This document shows, piece by piece, positions 25,895 through 34,952 of a DNA stretch of 64,000 nucleotides (positions are counted from its first letter, which is position 1; the number at the start of each line of letters is the position of its first letter). Origin of the DNA: Bremerella sp. P1 (GTDB taxonomy: Bacteria; Planctomycetota; Planctomycetia; Pirellulales; Pirellulaceae); assembly GCF_028748185.1 (NCBI RefSeq), contig NZ_CP118164.1:806001-870000 (forward strand), given 5' to 3'. The notes beneath the pieces were generated by a model. That model worked only from the letters and a program-made list of their open reading frames with translations. It was not told the origin of the DNA and did not search any database. Both the position numbers and the translations under genes were made by a program.

Positions 25895-27733
25895 ATGGCA
25901 CATCTCATCCGTCCCTGGGTAATCGTTCCCACGATCGCTCTGCTTGCGATGACTGCGTACGCACAATCTCCGGAAGGCTTTCGTGGACCTCCCGAAGGTT
26001 TCCGCGGCCCTCCTGGCGGTTTCGGTCCTGGTGGCCCTGGCGGCTTTGGTCCTGGCGGCTTTGGTCCTGGCGGCCCCGGTGGAAATCGCGAAGACCGCAA
26101 GCTGGTCAAAGAGTTCGATCATGACGAGAACGGTTGGCTCGATCAAAAGGAACGCGCCCAGGCACGTGTCGCCGCGACATCCGAGTCCGGCGAGCGCCGC
26201 GGGTTTGGCCCCCCTGGCGGTCGTCGTGGACGTGGTAATCGTCCTGCCCCAGAGCCGGGTCCACAGGTCAAGCCTGATCAAGTTCAAACGTATGCTAATG
26301 CCGACATATACGATCCCAAAGTGCTCCGCACCTTCTTCCTCGAGTTCGAGAACGAAGACTGGGAAAAGGAACTGGAAGACTTTCATGGCACCGACGTCGA
26401 AGTCCCCGCCACGTTGACCGTCGATGGCAAGACCTACCCGAACGTCGGCATCCGCTTCCGCGGGATGTCTTCCTATGGCATGGTCCCCACCGGCTACAAG
26501 CGATCGTTCAATGTTTCGCTCGACCTGGCCGACGAAGACCAAGAGATTGGTGGCTACAAGACCTTTAATCTTCTGAACTGTGCCGGCGATGCTTCTTTCA
26601 TGAGCACGGTGCTCTACTCGCATATCGCCAGCGACTACATCCCGGTTCCCAAGGCCAATCACGTTCGCGTGGTCATCAATGGCGAGAGCTGGGGCATCTA
26701 TGCCAACGTTCAGCAGTACGACAAGACCTTCATCTCCGAGCACTTCGATCCTTCCAAAGGCACACGTTGGAAGGTGAGTGGGAGTCCCGGTGGTGATGGT
26801 GGCCTGCGCTACCTGGGCGAAGATGTCGAAGAATACAAGCGACGCTACGACATGAAGTCGAACGACGGCAAAAAGGCTTGGGCCGCCTTGATCAAGCTGT
26901 GCCGCACGCTCAATGAGACGCCGCTCGATCAACTCGAGAGCGAATTGGAGCCGATGCTCGACGTCGACGAGGCCCTGCGTTTTCTGGCTTTGGACGTGGC
27001 CCTGGTTAACAGCGATGGCTACTGGACGCGGGCCAGCGACTACTACCTGTTTCTCGACAGTGAGAAGCGGTTCCACTTGATCCCGCATGACATGAACGAA
27101 GCTTTCGAAGGCGGTCGCAGTCTGGGTCGCGGGCCTGGTGGTCCACCTCCTGGCATGGGCCCTGGCGGTCCTGGTCCCGGCGGCTTTGGTCCTCCTGGCC
27201 AAGACGATCGCAATCGACGCCCGATGCGTGAAGAGAACCCCAACGAGCGTGCCGAAGCCGAACGACGACCGCAAGGTGGTTTCTTACCAGGCGGGTTCCC
27301 CTTCCCTGGCTTCGGTCCCCCAGGCGGTCCTGAAGGAGAACAGGGACCACCACGTGGTCGACGCGGACCCGGTGGACCTGGTGGCCCGGGCCATGGCGGC
27401 CCCGATCTCGATCCGCTGGTCAACGTCGAGAATCCCCGCATGCCGCTCCGCATGCGATTGCTGGCGGTGCCAGAGCTTCGCGAAAAGTACCTGGGCTATG
27501 TTCGCGAGATCGCCGAGAAATCGATGGCCCCCGAAGCGATCGACCCGATCCTTCAGCAACATGCCCAGTTGATTGAAGAAGTCGTGGCCAGCGATACCCA
27601 CAAACTCGATTCGCTGGAAGCCTTTCAGCAGACCACCTCGCTGAAACCAGAAAAGGACCAGCCTTCGCTGAAGAAGTTTCTGCACGAGCGTCGTGAGTAT
27701 CTGCTGAACTACAAAGCTCCGCCGATGAAGTAA
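25895..27733 (+). CDS. Secreted CotH-like protein kinase with EF-hand and Gly-Pro-rich segments
   Basis: 612 residues with a signal peptide (VIVPTIALLAMTAYAQS). Gly/Pro-rich repeats flank the domains at about residues 28-68 and 415-520. A DxDxNGxL EF-hand (HDENGWLDQKE) lies near residue 76. The CotH kinase core includes GMSSYG...KRSFNV, YKTFNLLNC, INGESWGIYANVQQYDKTFISEHF and LIPHDMNEAFEGG, with Asp and Asn at the metal/catalytic positions. CotH kinases phosphorylate secreted or spore-coat proteins. The operon with DUF4956 suggests an envelope or polyphosphate-related function. Confidence 0.87.
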   Translation: MAHLIRPWVIVPTIALLAMTAYAQSPEGFRGPPEGFRGPPGGFGPGGPGGFGPGGFGPGGPGGNREDRKLVKEFDHDENGWLDQKERAQARVAATSESGERRGFGPPGGRRGRGNRPAPEPGPQVKPDQVQTYANADIYDPKVLRTFFLEFENEDWEKELEDFHGTDVEVPATLTVDGKTYPNVGIRFRGMSSYGMVPTGYKRSFNVSLDLADEDQEIGGYKTFNLLNCAGDASFMSTVLYSHIASDYIPVPKANHVRVVINGESWGIYANVQQYDKTFISEHFDPSKGTRWKVSGSPGGDGGLRYLGEDVEEYKRRYDMKSNDGKKAWAALIKLCRTLNETPLDQLESELEPMLDVDEALRFLALDVALVNSDGYWTRASDYYLFLDSEKRFHLIPHDMNEAFEGGRSLGRGPGGPPPGMGPGGPGPGGFGPPGQDDRNRRPMREENPNERAEAERRPQGGFLPGGFPFPGFGPPGGPEGEQGPPRGRRGPGGPGGPGHGGPDLDPLVNVENPRMPLRMRLLAVPELREKYLGYVREIAEKSMAPEAIDPILQQHAQLIEEVVASDTHKLDSLEAFQQTTSLKPEKDQPSLKKFLHERREYLLNYKAPPMK

Positions 27734-27766
27734 GGCTGGCGGTCGGCACAAAGATAAACGCTAAAG

Positions 27767-27800
27767 TCCCGAGTGGTTGTTAGATCACTCGGGATTTTTG
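27767..27800 (+). terminator. Terminator of the DUF4956-cotH operon
   Basis: TCCCGAGTG / CACTCGGGA over a 10-nt loop, then TTTTTGTTTG, 35 bp after the stop. Confidence 0.85.
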
Positions 27801-27830
27801 TTTGCCCAGCGGCAATGGAGCAAGCGTTGG

Positions 27831-28256
27831 TCAGCTAATCTCGATCCCGTTTTTCCGCAGCCATGTCACGGCTTCGAGATGACTATCGACAATCTTCGTC
27901 AGCAGGGCCGGATCTTCGGTGCTGTTATCCTGGGCCCAGACTTCCCAGACGATACTGTTAGCCCGCCCGTGCGTCGGGGCGATCACAGCAATCTTTTGCT
28001 TGCCGTGCGTTTGCGAGTACTCGCGGTCTTTTTCACCCAGGTAACGCATCGTCTTGTGCGAAGCCCGGAAGTCACGGACATCGGTCAAGTCGACCAATTG
28101 AAACTGCAGACCATCGGGATAGACGTGCCCGTACAAATCGTCATCCGATTCCAATAGATCCTCGTCGGTCACGACGCCCGTAAATATGAGGAAGACGCCG
28201 TTGTTGTGAAACTCCAACGCAAATGGCATTTTGACTGAGCTTTCCTGGCCGACCAT
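27831..28256 (-). CDS. SpoIIAA/STAS-like protein of unknown role
   Basis: 141 residues; ATG at 28256 with GGAGGTG 6 nt upstream. Pattern: FHNNGVFLIFTGVVTDEDLLESDDDL, QLVDLTDVRDFRAS, KIAVIAPTHGRANSIVWEVWAQDN, LEAVTWLRK. The alternation of strands and helices resembles SpoIIAA-like (STAS/SEC14) domains of environmental bacteria. No phosphorylatable serine of the classic anti-anti-sigma site is evident. It converges with the cotH operon and diverges from the small RNase-like gene. Confidence 0.55.
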   Translation of the reverse strand: MVGQESSVKMPFALEFHNNGVFLIFTGVVTDEDLLESDDDLYGHVYPDGLQFQLVDLTDVRDFRASHKTMRYLGEKDREYSQTHGKQKIAVIAPTHGRANSIVWEVWAQDNSTEDPALLTKIVDSHLEAVTWLRKNGIEIS

Positions 28257-28488
28257 TCGCCACCTCCGCGACGGGTCAGGCTTCTTATCGTTTTAGTTAC
28301 CGCGTCCGCCATTAAACAGGATGGCTCACCGCAACTCAATGCAACGCGATGAAGGCCTATCTAAAACTTAGCACATGTCGCGCGCGTAGTCCTATTTGCT
28401 AGACGTTGATGCCCCCCAAAGGTATATTCCGGGTCGCGGCTTCCCACGAGCTAAGGGAGCGAACTTTTCAACCGAAGGAGATTCAGCG

Positions 28489-28824
28489 ATGAGCGGAATG
28501 ATTGCGAAGTCTCAAGTTCCGGTAGCCAATCGCAGCCAGTTGCCAGCCGACATTCAGGCAGGCATCGTGGCCCTTAAGAATCTGATCCGCAGCGGCCGCG
28601 GCGAGACATTCGATAACCGCAAGGATGTCCGCCGCCAAACGGGCCAGCCACTCCCCAAACTGGATCGAGGCTGCATCTACATCGAAGGCGACGTCGGCCG
28701 AGGCCGAGTCGACCGAGGCAAACGCCGCCTGGTCGCCGAGATCGTCGAATCGACCCGACAGATCCGCGAGATTTACTTCTCGGACGAGCATTACCTGAAG
28801 GGCAGCTTTGTGCGGGTTGTTTAA
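28489..28824 (+). CDS. Small RNase N1/Sa-like protein without export signal
   Basis: 111 residues from the ATG at 28489, with GAAGGAG 8 nt upstream. The C-terminal 75 residues carry a pattern very like RNase Sa/N1: TFDNRK for FQNRE, YIEGDVG for YHEYTV, VDRGKRRLV for RTRGTRRI and FSDEHYLKG for YTGDHYATF. That places Glu66, Arg79/80 and His101 where the general base, the phosphate-binding arginine and the general acid would be. No signal peptide and no adjacent barstar. The next two genes are a lipoprotein and a SUFU-domain gene; SUFU proteins are common immunity proteins of toxin systems. The ribonuclease call is from pattern, not a search. Confidence 0.6.
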   Translation: MSGMIAKSQVPVANRSQLPADIQAGIVALKNLIRSGRGETFDNRKDVRRQTGQPLPKLDRGCIYIEGDVGRGRVDRGKRRLVAEIVESTRQIREIYFSDEHYLKGSFVRVV

Positions 28825-28862
28825 TGACTCCATCGCCGATCATCTTTGAAAGGACGCTCCTG

Positions 28863-29432
28863 TTGACCAAAACGTTTTCTTTTCATGTCACAATGCGGAT
28901 ACTTCTGCTCGTTTTCGTCGCACTGCTGGTCGGCTGCGATCATGTGACGCACGTTGTTGAGCCAGACACGCGGCCCGCGTTCGTTCTCGATCCGACCAAG
29001 CCGTTTGTGATCGAGCTAGGACGGGGCAGCGGACTGAACGGGCTTGATATCGTGAAGGTCGACGAAACCGGCACCGTCCTGTTCACTCGCTTTGAAGGTC
29101 GACCGAAACCGGAAACGGCATCGCTTCAATTATCCAACGCGGAACTTGCCAGCCTGGTTGGCCTGGTAAACACCAACCAACTCACGAGTATGGGCCGAAC
29201 GTACACCGATCCGGCGATCGCCGATGGTACGCAATGGGTCTTATGGATCGAACAACCTCCATCGCAGAAGTCGATCTATTTCAACAACGCGTTTCCCAGC
29301 CCGATCGTCGAATTCTCGGAAGGCCTCAACACCCTACTACACGATGCCGGTGCCCCTGATGTGACGTGGCAAGTCTTACCTGAGGACGAAGCCCTGAAAC
29401 AGCAACACGAGTTGTGGGCGCGGATTGAATAA
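28863..29432 (+). CDS. Putative lipoprotein
   Basis: 189 residues from a TTG at 28863 with AAAGGA 9 nt upstream; an ATG at 28893 is the other possibility. A frame from 28824 overlaps the previous stop but gives too long a leader. A lipobox LLVGC directs processing to a lipidated cysteine. The mature part has a strand-rich domain of unknown family (VTHVVEPDTRPAFVLDPTKPF, IEFSEGLNTLLHDAG). It starts 38 bp after the RNase-like gene on the same strand and is probably in its operon. Confidence 0.6.
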   Translation: MTKTFSFHVTMRILLLVFVALLVGCDHVTHVVEPDTRPAFVLDPTKPFVIELGRGSGLNGLDIVKVDETGTVLFTRFEGRPKPETASLQLSNAELASLVGLVNTNQLTSMGRTYTDPAIADGTQWVLWIEQPPSQKSIYFNNAFPSPIVEFSEGLNTLLHDAGAPDVTWQVLPEDEALKQQHELWARIE

Positions 29433-29511
29433 CGCAACCAGCCCATCGTAGTCCAATTTGATGCACCTTAGGCCTGAACCCGCAATTCCGAATCCAACCA
29501 AAGGACATCCC

Positions 29512-30093
29512 ATGAATTCCGAAACAGACGACTCCGACGAGTGGACGCTTTGGTGGGATGCTCGCCTGGCGGCGATGGAATCGCTTTTGGGTAAGTCGCA
29601 CGATACCGTCGGGCATGGCACGATTCCTTTTCAGCTGGGTGCCGAATTGGGTGGGACGGCCGATATTGTCTATTTCCATCATCATGTGAAAGGGGTCGTT
29701 TCGGTCACGGCCGAGTTGATCGGCAATGATGACCAGCTTCCCAACTCGATGGGCAATTACGAGCTGGCGATTTGTTCGCGGGACGATCACGAGTGGGGAG
29801 ACTACGTCATCGGTCAACTGGCACACTACACGCTGGAAGCAGTGATTGAGCCTGGGCAGACGATGGACATTGGTCCGGCAACCCCGGAAGACTCGACCAT
29901 CTCGGCTTTTCTGTTTTGTGACTACGGCCAGTTCAAAGTGCGCGACCAGGACGCCGGTATCGTCCTGTGCCTGGGCATCACGGCTGACGAACTGCATATG
30001 TGCCGCAATGGTGCGCGGCCTCGCCTGGAAAGCCTGCTACAATCAAAAGGAGTTTTTCCGTTTACTGACTTGTATCGGAAAAGCGTCGTTTGA
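29512..30093 (+). CDS. Suppressor-of-fused (SUFU) domain protein
   Basis: 193 residues from the ATG at 29512 (AAAGGA upstream). SUFU-like features: YELAICSRDDHEWGDYVIGQLAHYTLE, a strand-rich middle (GPATPEDSTISAFLFCDYGQF), and VLCLGITADELHMCRNG with the repeated 'F/V-LP.T' type ending LQSKGVFPFTDLYRKS. Bacterial SUFU domains are often immunity proteins against nuclease toxins or housekeeping chaperone-like proteins. It follows the lipoprotein by 79 bp. Confidence 0.75.
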   Translation: MNSETDDSDEWTLWWDARLAAMESLLGKSHDTVGHGTIPFQLGAELGGTADIVYFHHHVKGVVSVTAELIGNDDQLPNSMGNYELAICSRDDHEWGDYVIGQLAHYTLEAVIEPGQTMDIGPATPEDSTISAFLFCDYGQFKVRDQDAGIVLCLGITADELHMCRNGARPRLESLLQSKGVFPFTDLYRKSVV

Positions 30094-30127
30094 TCGCGAA
30101 TGTGGTTCACTCAATCGGAGGCGTACG

Positions 30128-30538
30128 ATGGAAGCCGAACCCGTACAAAAGTCGCTACTTCTTTGGATGATGGAAGCGTTGGGGTTTCCGTACCTGGTCC
30201 TGCTGCCGCTGGCCGGCGCGTTGTGTTTTGTGCTTGCGTTGGTGGTGGTGATTCGCGGACGAGGCCCCATGGCCGCGGCTTCGCTCATACTGATCGTGCA
30301 CGTGCCGCTATTGATCGGCGTGTTTGCGGCGATCCAAGGTGGGATTGCTTCGTACTCGGCGATTGCGATGAGCTCGGGCAACCCCCAAGCGTCCGAGGTC
30401 GCCTCAGGCATCTCGACGTCGCTCTTTGCTCCGTTGGTCGGCATGCTGTTGATGACACCCAGCTACGCAGTCGCCGCGATCGGTGGATTCATTCGCTGTT
30501 TGGTGGAAAGACCAGACAGCAGCGAACTGCGAAGCTGA
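30128..30538 (+). CDS. Short ExbB/MotA-like membrane protein
   Basis: 136 residues from the ATG at 30128, with GGAGG upstream. Three hydrophobic stretches; the last reads ASGISTSLFAPLVGMLLMTPSYAVAAIGGF, which resembles the ExbB/TolQ/MotA segment '..GISEALyTTa.GL..AIPA'. A full ExbB has more residues. It may be a proton-channel subunit that works with a partner elsewhere, or a related membrane protein. Same strand as the SUFU gene, 34 bp later. Confidence 0.55.
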   Translation: MEAEPVQKSLLLWMMEALGFPYLVLLPLAGALCFVLALVVVIRGRGPMAAASLILIVHVPLLIGVFAAIQGGIASYSAIAMSSGNPQASEVASGISTSLFAPLVGMLLMTPSYAVAAIGGFIRCLVERPDSSELRS

Positions 30539-30589
30539 TCAACCGATGCCAACCTTTGCGGGCCTAACTCGACGGTGGGAATGTCGAGA

Positions 30590-31561
30590 CTATCGTCGCA
30601 GGTCGGTTGAGAACGACGGGCTGCCGGCAACCGGCAAGAGGGCCGTCGATTGACGACGTTGCCATCGCCAGGCACCACCGCCGGGATAGAAGGCAATCCC
30701 CAGGAACGCATCGACCGTACCGGTATCGGCAGGCGTGACGAAGTTGGCTTCACCGTAGAGGGCCACGTAATCATTCAGCGGTGTCTGGAAGTCGGCTCCG
30801 AAGACGATGACTTCGCCTGTTTCATCGCTATCGCCCAGGGCGACGTTGGCTTGGCCATGCGAATCGGCCATCCCCATCCAGGCAGTCGTATGGGCACCGG
30901 TTTGCCACCAGTGTCGCCAGAAGAAGCGACCCTGGGCCAGGGGACGCAAGTAAACCGCGTTGCCGCCCCAGTCGGCGTCGGCTCCGCTTAATGGTGCCAT
31001 CCCGACGAAACCGATTTCGTTGCATTCGTTCAATTCGTAGCTAAGCGTTCCGCGAATCTGCGAAAGACTCAGCAGGTCGTAGTCGTCTTCGTACAGGTAG
31101 TCATAGACCACGCCCCAATTCCAGCCTGAGCAGCTTCGCTGAAAGACGCCTGCGGTGATGAAACTTTGGGTACGTCCCGACGAGCCTTCGAGCGTGTTGG
31201 TAACTGCCACGGCGTGATCGGTTTGAGAGAGGGCCGTACCGATCTGAATCCCGATGCCGGAATCATGGAAAACGGGAATGCCCCAGTTCGCGTGCAGGCG
31301 ACCACCGAAGTGGGCGTTGACGCCAAAGTCTTGCGGCTGCTTGGACCCATCCAGACCGGCGAACAGTTCCAGGCCATCGAACCAGGTGCCACACGACGGC
31401 GAGTGACAGTCATCGCACATGGAAGTGCACGGATCGCAGACAGGCGCGGCGTAGTAGGTACTTGGCCCCATTTCCTCGTAGATCTGTCCGAAGCCAATGG
31501 CTGGCGTAAGAATCGCGAACGAGCCGATCAATAACAGCTGACTTAGCTTAGCTGGGAACAT
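30590..31561 (-). CDS. Secreted outer-membrane-like protein of planctomycete type
   Basis: 323 residues with a signal peptide (LSQLLLIGSFAILTPAIGFGQ). The N-terminal mature part is Cys-rich (CDPCTSMCDDCHSPSC). The rest alternates aromatic and polar strands in pairs (GRLHANWGIPVFHDSGIGIQIG, GWNWGVVYDYLYEDDYD, GRFFWRHWWQTG), the pattern of a small beta-barrel. It ends with a short basic tail. Families of this kind are common in planctomycetes and have no assigned function. Confidence 0.7.
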   Translation of the reverse strand: MFPAKLSQLLLIGSFAILTPAIGFGQIYEEMGPSTYYAAPVCDPCTSMCDDCHSPSCGTWFDGLELFAGLDGSKQPQDFGVNAHFGGRLHANWGIPVFHDSGIGIQIGTALSQTDHAVAVTNTLEGSSGRTQSFITAGVFQRSCSGWNWGVVYDYLYEDDYDLLSLSQIRGTLSYELNECNEIGFVGMAPLSGADADWGGNAVYLRPLAQGRFFWRHWWQTGAHTTAWMGMADSHGQANVALGDSDETGEVIVFGADFQTPLNDYVALYGEANFVTPADTGTVDAFLGIAFYPGGGAWRWQRRQSTALLPVAGSPSFSTDLRR

Positions 31562-32018
31562 CCTTGGTCCTGTCTTGGCTTATGGCCAGTTAGCGATTCG
31601 CATTCCTCATGAAGCGAACGCTCTTAGGCGGGCTAGAACGCTTACATATCCCGTAGGCGTTCAGTTGCTGAGACTATCGGTGGATTGTGCACATTGACCT
31701 GAAAGCCGACCGTAGCTCCGCTGCATTGCGTCTAACCGGCAGGCGCCTGACAATCGATCCAGCATGCCCCCTCACATGACAGGGCGCGGGGGCATTTCTT
31801 GTTCACAATTCCAATTCAATATGTGTGAAAAGCAGGTGCGACCGCCCATCTGGAGCTTTGTGCACCCTCCACAATCTAGCGGGAAATCAGAATGCCAATC
31901 GTTACAAGCCGACCAGGCAGGCCGATCGCCCCCCACCAAGCATCGTTACCCTAGCTGTGACCTATAGTTCAGACGATCTGTTATAGACTTCCACGAATAA
32001 CCTTGGCTGGCGCATGCG
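31562..32018. other. Intergenic region with an orphan terminator
   Basis: No gene seen. On the plus strand TGCCCCC / GGGGGCA (31765-31794) is followed by TTTCTTG, a good terminator shape with no reading frame before it. It may end a small RNA or attenuate the leader of the kinase gene at 32019. Confidence 0.45.
31765..31800 (+). terminator. Orphan terminator-like hairpin
   Basis: Stem TGCCCCC / GGGGGCA, 16-nt loop, followed by TTTCTTG. No coding gene precedes it on this strand. Confidence 0.5.
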
Positions 32019-34916
32019 ATGACAAGCGACCCTCTCGATAAGACCGGTGTCCTTCCAGCGAGCGAGTTCTCTCCGAACGCGCCTGGGTCTCATCGTCTAC
32101 CGCCGGTTTTCCCGGTACAAGACAGTGCCGAGCAAGCCGAGACTACGCGAGAGCAGCCGCAATCCTCGGATCGGATACCGTACCTGGGTCCACGCTACGA
32201 AGTGCTCCGCAAGTTGGGCCAAGGCGGCATGGGTGCCGTCTATCTTGCGTTGGATCATGAGTCAAACACCCGCGTTGCCATCAAGACGCTTCCGACCGAC
32301 ATCGTCTCCGATGAATACTCGATGCAGCGGTTCCAAAAGGAAATTCGCCTGCTGTCGGAAGTGAATCATACGAATGTCGCCAACCTGATCGACGTGGGGC
32401 GGCACGATCGCAATTGCTTCCTGGTCATGGAACTGGTCGAAGGAACCGACCTGAAGCATGTCGTCGAAAGCTACGGGGCGTTGCCGGAACGTGTCGCGCT
32501 GCAAATCATTCGCGAAGTATGTGCCGGGCTGGAAGTCGCCCATAGAAAAGGAATCGTTCACCGAGATCTGAAGCCAGCCAACATTCTTCTCTCGGCGATC
32601 GGTGTCGAAGGGGAATCGCCCGAGGACGCCGTTTTCGCGGCGGTTCAATCTCAGATCGCACCGGCAATCAAGCTGACCGACTTTGGCCTGGCCCGACATA
32701 TCGATCAAGGGGCTTCGCTTCAGCTGACGCAGACGTCGGCCATGCTGGGGACGCCGTACTACATCGCCCCGGAACAATGCACCGACAGCGGCAAGCTCAC
32801 GCCAGGCACCGACATCTATTCGTTGGGCATCACGCTGTTTGAACTGCTGACCGGCAGCACACCGTTTGTCGCGGACGACCCGGTCAAGCTAATCACGATG
32901 CACTGCTTCGACGATCCTCCGCAATTGGCCAAGATCAATTCCGAGATCAGCGAGCGGACTGCCCAACTGGTTCATAAGGCAATCCAAAAAAGCCCTGACG
33001 ATCGCTTCGTCGATGCAACGCATCTGAAGGAAGAGATCGACCAGATTCTCTCTGGCGGTGCCAGTTCCAGCAATGTCCATCCGATTCTGCCCAAGACCAA
33101 AGGCAGCCTGTTTGAAGCCGAGTGGCAATGGGAACTCGATGGCAGCCACGAAGACCTTTGGCCGTTGGTCTCGAACACCGAACGCGTGAACGCTTCGGTC
33201 GGACTGCCGCCGGTCGAATACGAAACACGACGCGACGAGCAAGGCCAGAAGCATCGCTTCGGTTCGTTTAAACTCGGTTGGACGCGTCTGTCCTGGGAAG
33301 AACATCCTTTCGAGTGGGTGGAAGGTCGCCGGCTGAGCATCCTCCGCGAATTCGAGAACGGTCCGTTCCGCTGGTTTGTCAGCCAGGTCGAACTTACCCC
33401 CAAACCGCAAGGCGGCTGCCGACTATCGCATCGCGTCAAGATCGCACCGCGCGGCCTACTGGGGTGGGTGTTGGCCTATGTCGAAGTCACCGTCAAAGGC
33501 CGCAAGCCGCTCGACAAGGTCTACCGCCGCATCAACGAAATGGTCATGGGTCGGCTCCAAGGCGGTGCCGCGACCGATGCGTACAGCCCGCCTGGGAAGA
33601 TCTCGACGACCTCGCAAAAACGTTTGAATGCAATTCGCGAAAAGCTGATCGAAGACAAGGTCGATACCGACTGCCTCCAGGCACTGCTCGACTACATCAT
33701 TCAAGCACCTCCGCAAAAGCTGGCGCGAATTCGACCTCGCAAACTTGCCCAGCGATTGGACGTCCCCGAAAGCACCTTCGCCGCAACATGCCTGGCCGCA
33801 TGCAGTGCCGGTTTGCTGGAATTGCACTGGGACATCTTGTGTCCGACGTGCCGTGTGGCGGCCTCGGTCAAAGACACGCTGAAAGAAATCGATCGCCACG
33901 AACACTGCGAGTCGTGCGAACACGACTTCGATGTCGACCTGGCCAAGAGCGTTGAACTGATCTTCCGCGTTCATCCTGAAATTCGACAAGCCGACCTGAA
34001 AACGTACTGCATCGGCGGACCGGAACACGCACCACACGTGGTTGCCCAGGTGCGGATGGAAGCTAACGAGAGCCTGGAACTCGATTGTCACTTGTCACCG
34101 GGCGCCTACGTGATTCGGGGTGCCCAGTTGCCGTACACGATCAATCTGGTTGCTGATCCGGCAACGGGCACGCATCGAACGATGCTGATGCTCGATCCTT
34201 CGCAACATACGCAGCGGCCGATTCGCGTCTTGGCAGGACGCCAGGTTCTGCTGCTGACTAACCAACACGAAGAGAACCTCGTCGTCCGGCTGGAACGTTC
34301 CGCATCGCAGCGCGATGCCATCACCGCGGCCGACGCGCAGAACTTGCCACGTTTCCAAGAGCTGTTCCCTGGCGAGACCATCAGCCGTGATCGCCTGTCG
34401 AACGTTTCGACGTGCACGCTACTCGCGTTTGCCGTGACCAACATCCTGGACCTGTTCGAGACCTTGGGCGATTTGCAGACGTGCGAACGGATGCGACAGA
34501 CGTTTGAGCGTTTCCAGAGTGTCGTCCAGGCCCACGAGGGAGAAGTCATCAAGGAATCAGACGATCGCATGGTCGCCAAGTTCCCCACCGCCCAGTCGGC
34601 CATGCATGCCGCCGGCGAGCTTTACGAGAGCTTCCAAAGCGAAGACTACTCGCACAACCCATTGACGCAGATTGCCGTGCACCGCGGCATCGCCATGTCG
34701 ACCAGCTTCAATGGAAAAGTCAGTTACGTCGGCAAGTCGGTCACCCAGTTGAGCCGACTGCTGGAGTCGGCACCAGATCGACCGTGGATTGTCTCGGGCG
34801 ATATTGCCCAGGACGAAAGCTGCCAGGACGTTTTAGAGACTTCCGGACGCATCCTCAGAAAAACGGACGCTGCTGACGGCAGCCTGATATACGAAATCGA
34901 AACGGGTAATCCATAA
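32019..34916 (+). CDS. Ser/Thr kinase with SRPBCC-like, zinc-ribbon and degenerate cyclase domains
   Basis: 965 residues. Kinase domain: GQGGMG near 67, VAIK lysine, HRDLKPAN near 181, DFGLA near 220, GTPYYIAPEQ. Then a region like a START/SRPBCC ligand-binding domain (about 366-515), then a segment with a CPTC...CESC zinc ribbon near 608-632 and YVIRGAQLPYTI, and finally a class III nucleotide cyclase-like domain (about 795-950). In the latter the first metal-binding Asp position reads TLLAFAVTN and is lost; a later Asp (ESDDRMVAKF) remains. It may act as a pseudo-enzyme ligand or dimerisation domain. Followed by the FHA-EAL gene after 36 bp. Confidence 0.85.
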   Translation: MTSDPLDKTGVLPASEFSPNAPGSHRLPPVFPVQDSAEQAETTREQPQSSDRIPYLGPRYEVLRKLGQGGMGAVYLALDHESNTRVAIKTLPTDIVSDEYSMQRFQKEIRLLSEVNHTNVANLIDVGRHDRNCFLVMELVEGTDLKHVVESYGALPERVALQIIREVCAGLEVAHRKGIVHRDLKPANILLSAIGVEGESPEDAVFAAVQSQIAPAIKLTDFGLARHIDQGASLQLTQTSAMLGTPYYIAPEQCTDSGKLTPGTDIYSLGITLFELLTGSTPFVADDPVKLITMHCFDDPPQLAKINSEISERTAQLVHKAIQKSPDDRFVDATHLKEEIDQILSGGASSSNVHPILPKTKGSLFEAEWQWELDGSHEDLWPLVSNTERVNASVGLPPVEYETRRDEQGQKHRFGSFKLGWTRLSWEEHPFEWVEGRRLSILREFENGPFRWFVSQVELTPKPQGGCRLSHRVKIAPRGLLGWVLAYVEVTVKGRKPLDKVYRRINEMVMGRLQGGAATDAYSPPGKISTTSQKRLNAIREKLIEDKVDTDCLQALLDYIIQAPPQKLARIRPRKLAQRLDVPESTFAATCLAACSAGLLELHWDILCPTCRVAASVKDTLKEIDRHEHCESCEHDFDVDLAKSVELIFRVHPEIRQADLKTYCIGGPEHAPHVVAQVRMEANESLELDCHLSPGAYVIRGAQLPYTINLVADPATGTHRTMLMLDPSQHTQRPIRVLAGRQVLLLTNQHEENLVVRLERSASQRDAITAADAQNLPRFQELFPGETISRDRLSNVSTCTLLAFAVTNILDLFETLGDLQTCERMRQTFERFQSVVQAHEGEVIKESDDRMVAKFPTAQSAMHAAGELYESFQSEDYSHNPLTQIAVHRGIAMSTSFNGKVSYVGKSVTQLSRLLESAPDRPWIVSGDIAQDESCQDVLETSGRILRKTDAADGSLIYEIETGNP

Positions 34917-34952
34917 AGCCTATTGTCTGCCCCCTATGCAGAAACTTCAACA

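Noticed and set aside
26020-26090. Tandem GGTCCTGGCGG repeats
   Set aside because: They encode the Gly-Pro-rich stretch of the CotH protein and are not a CRISPR or an independent repeat.
25451-27274. 607-codon minus-strand frame opposite DUF4956 and cotH
   Set aside because: It spans two real genes on the other strand and mirrors their Gly-Pro repeats as Arg-rich runs.
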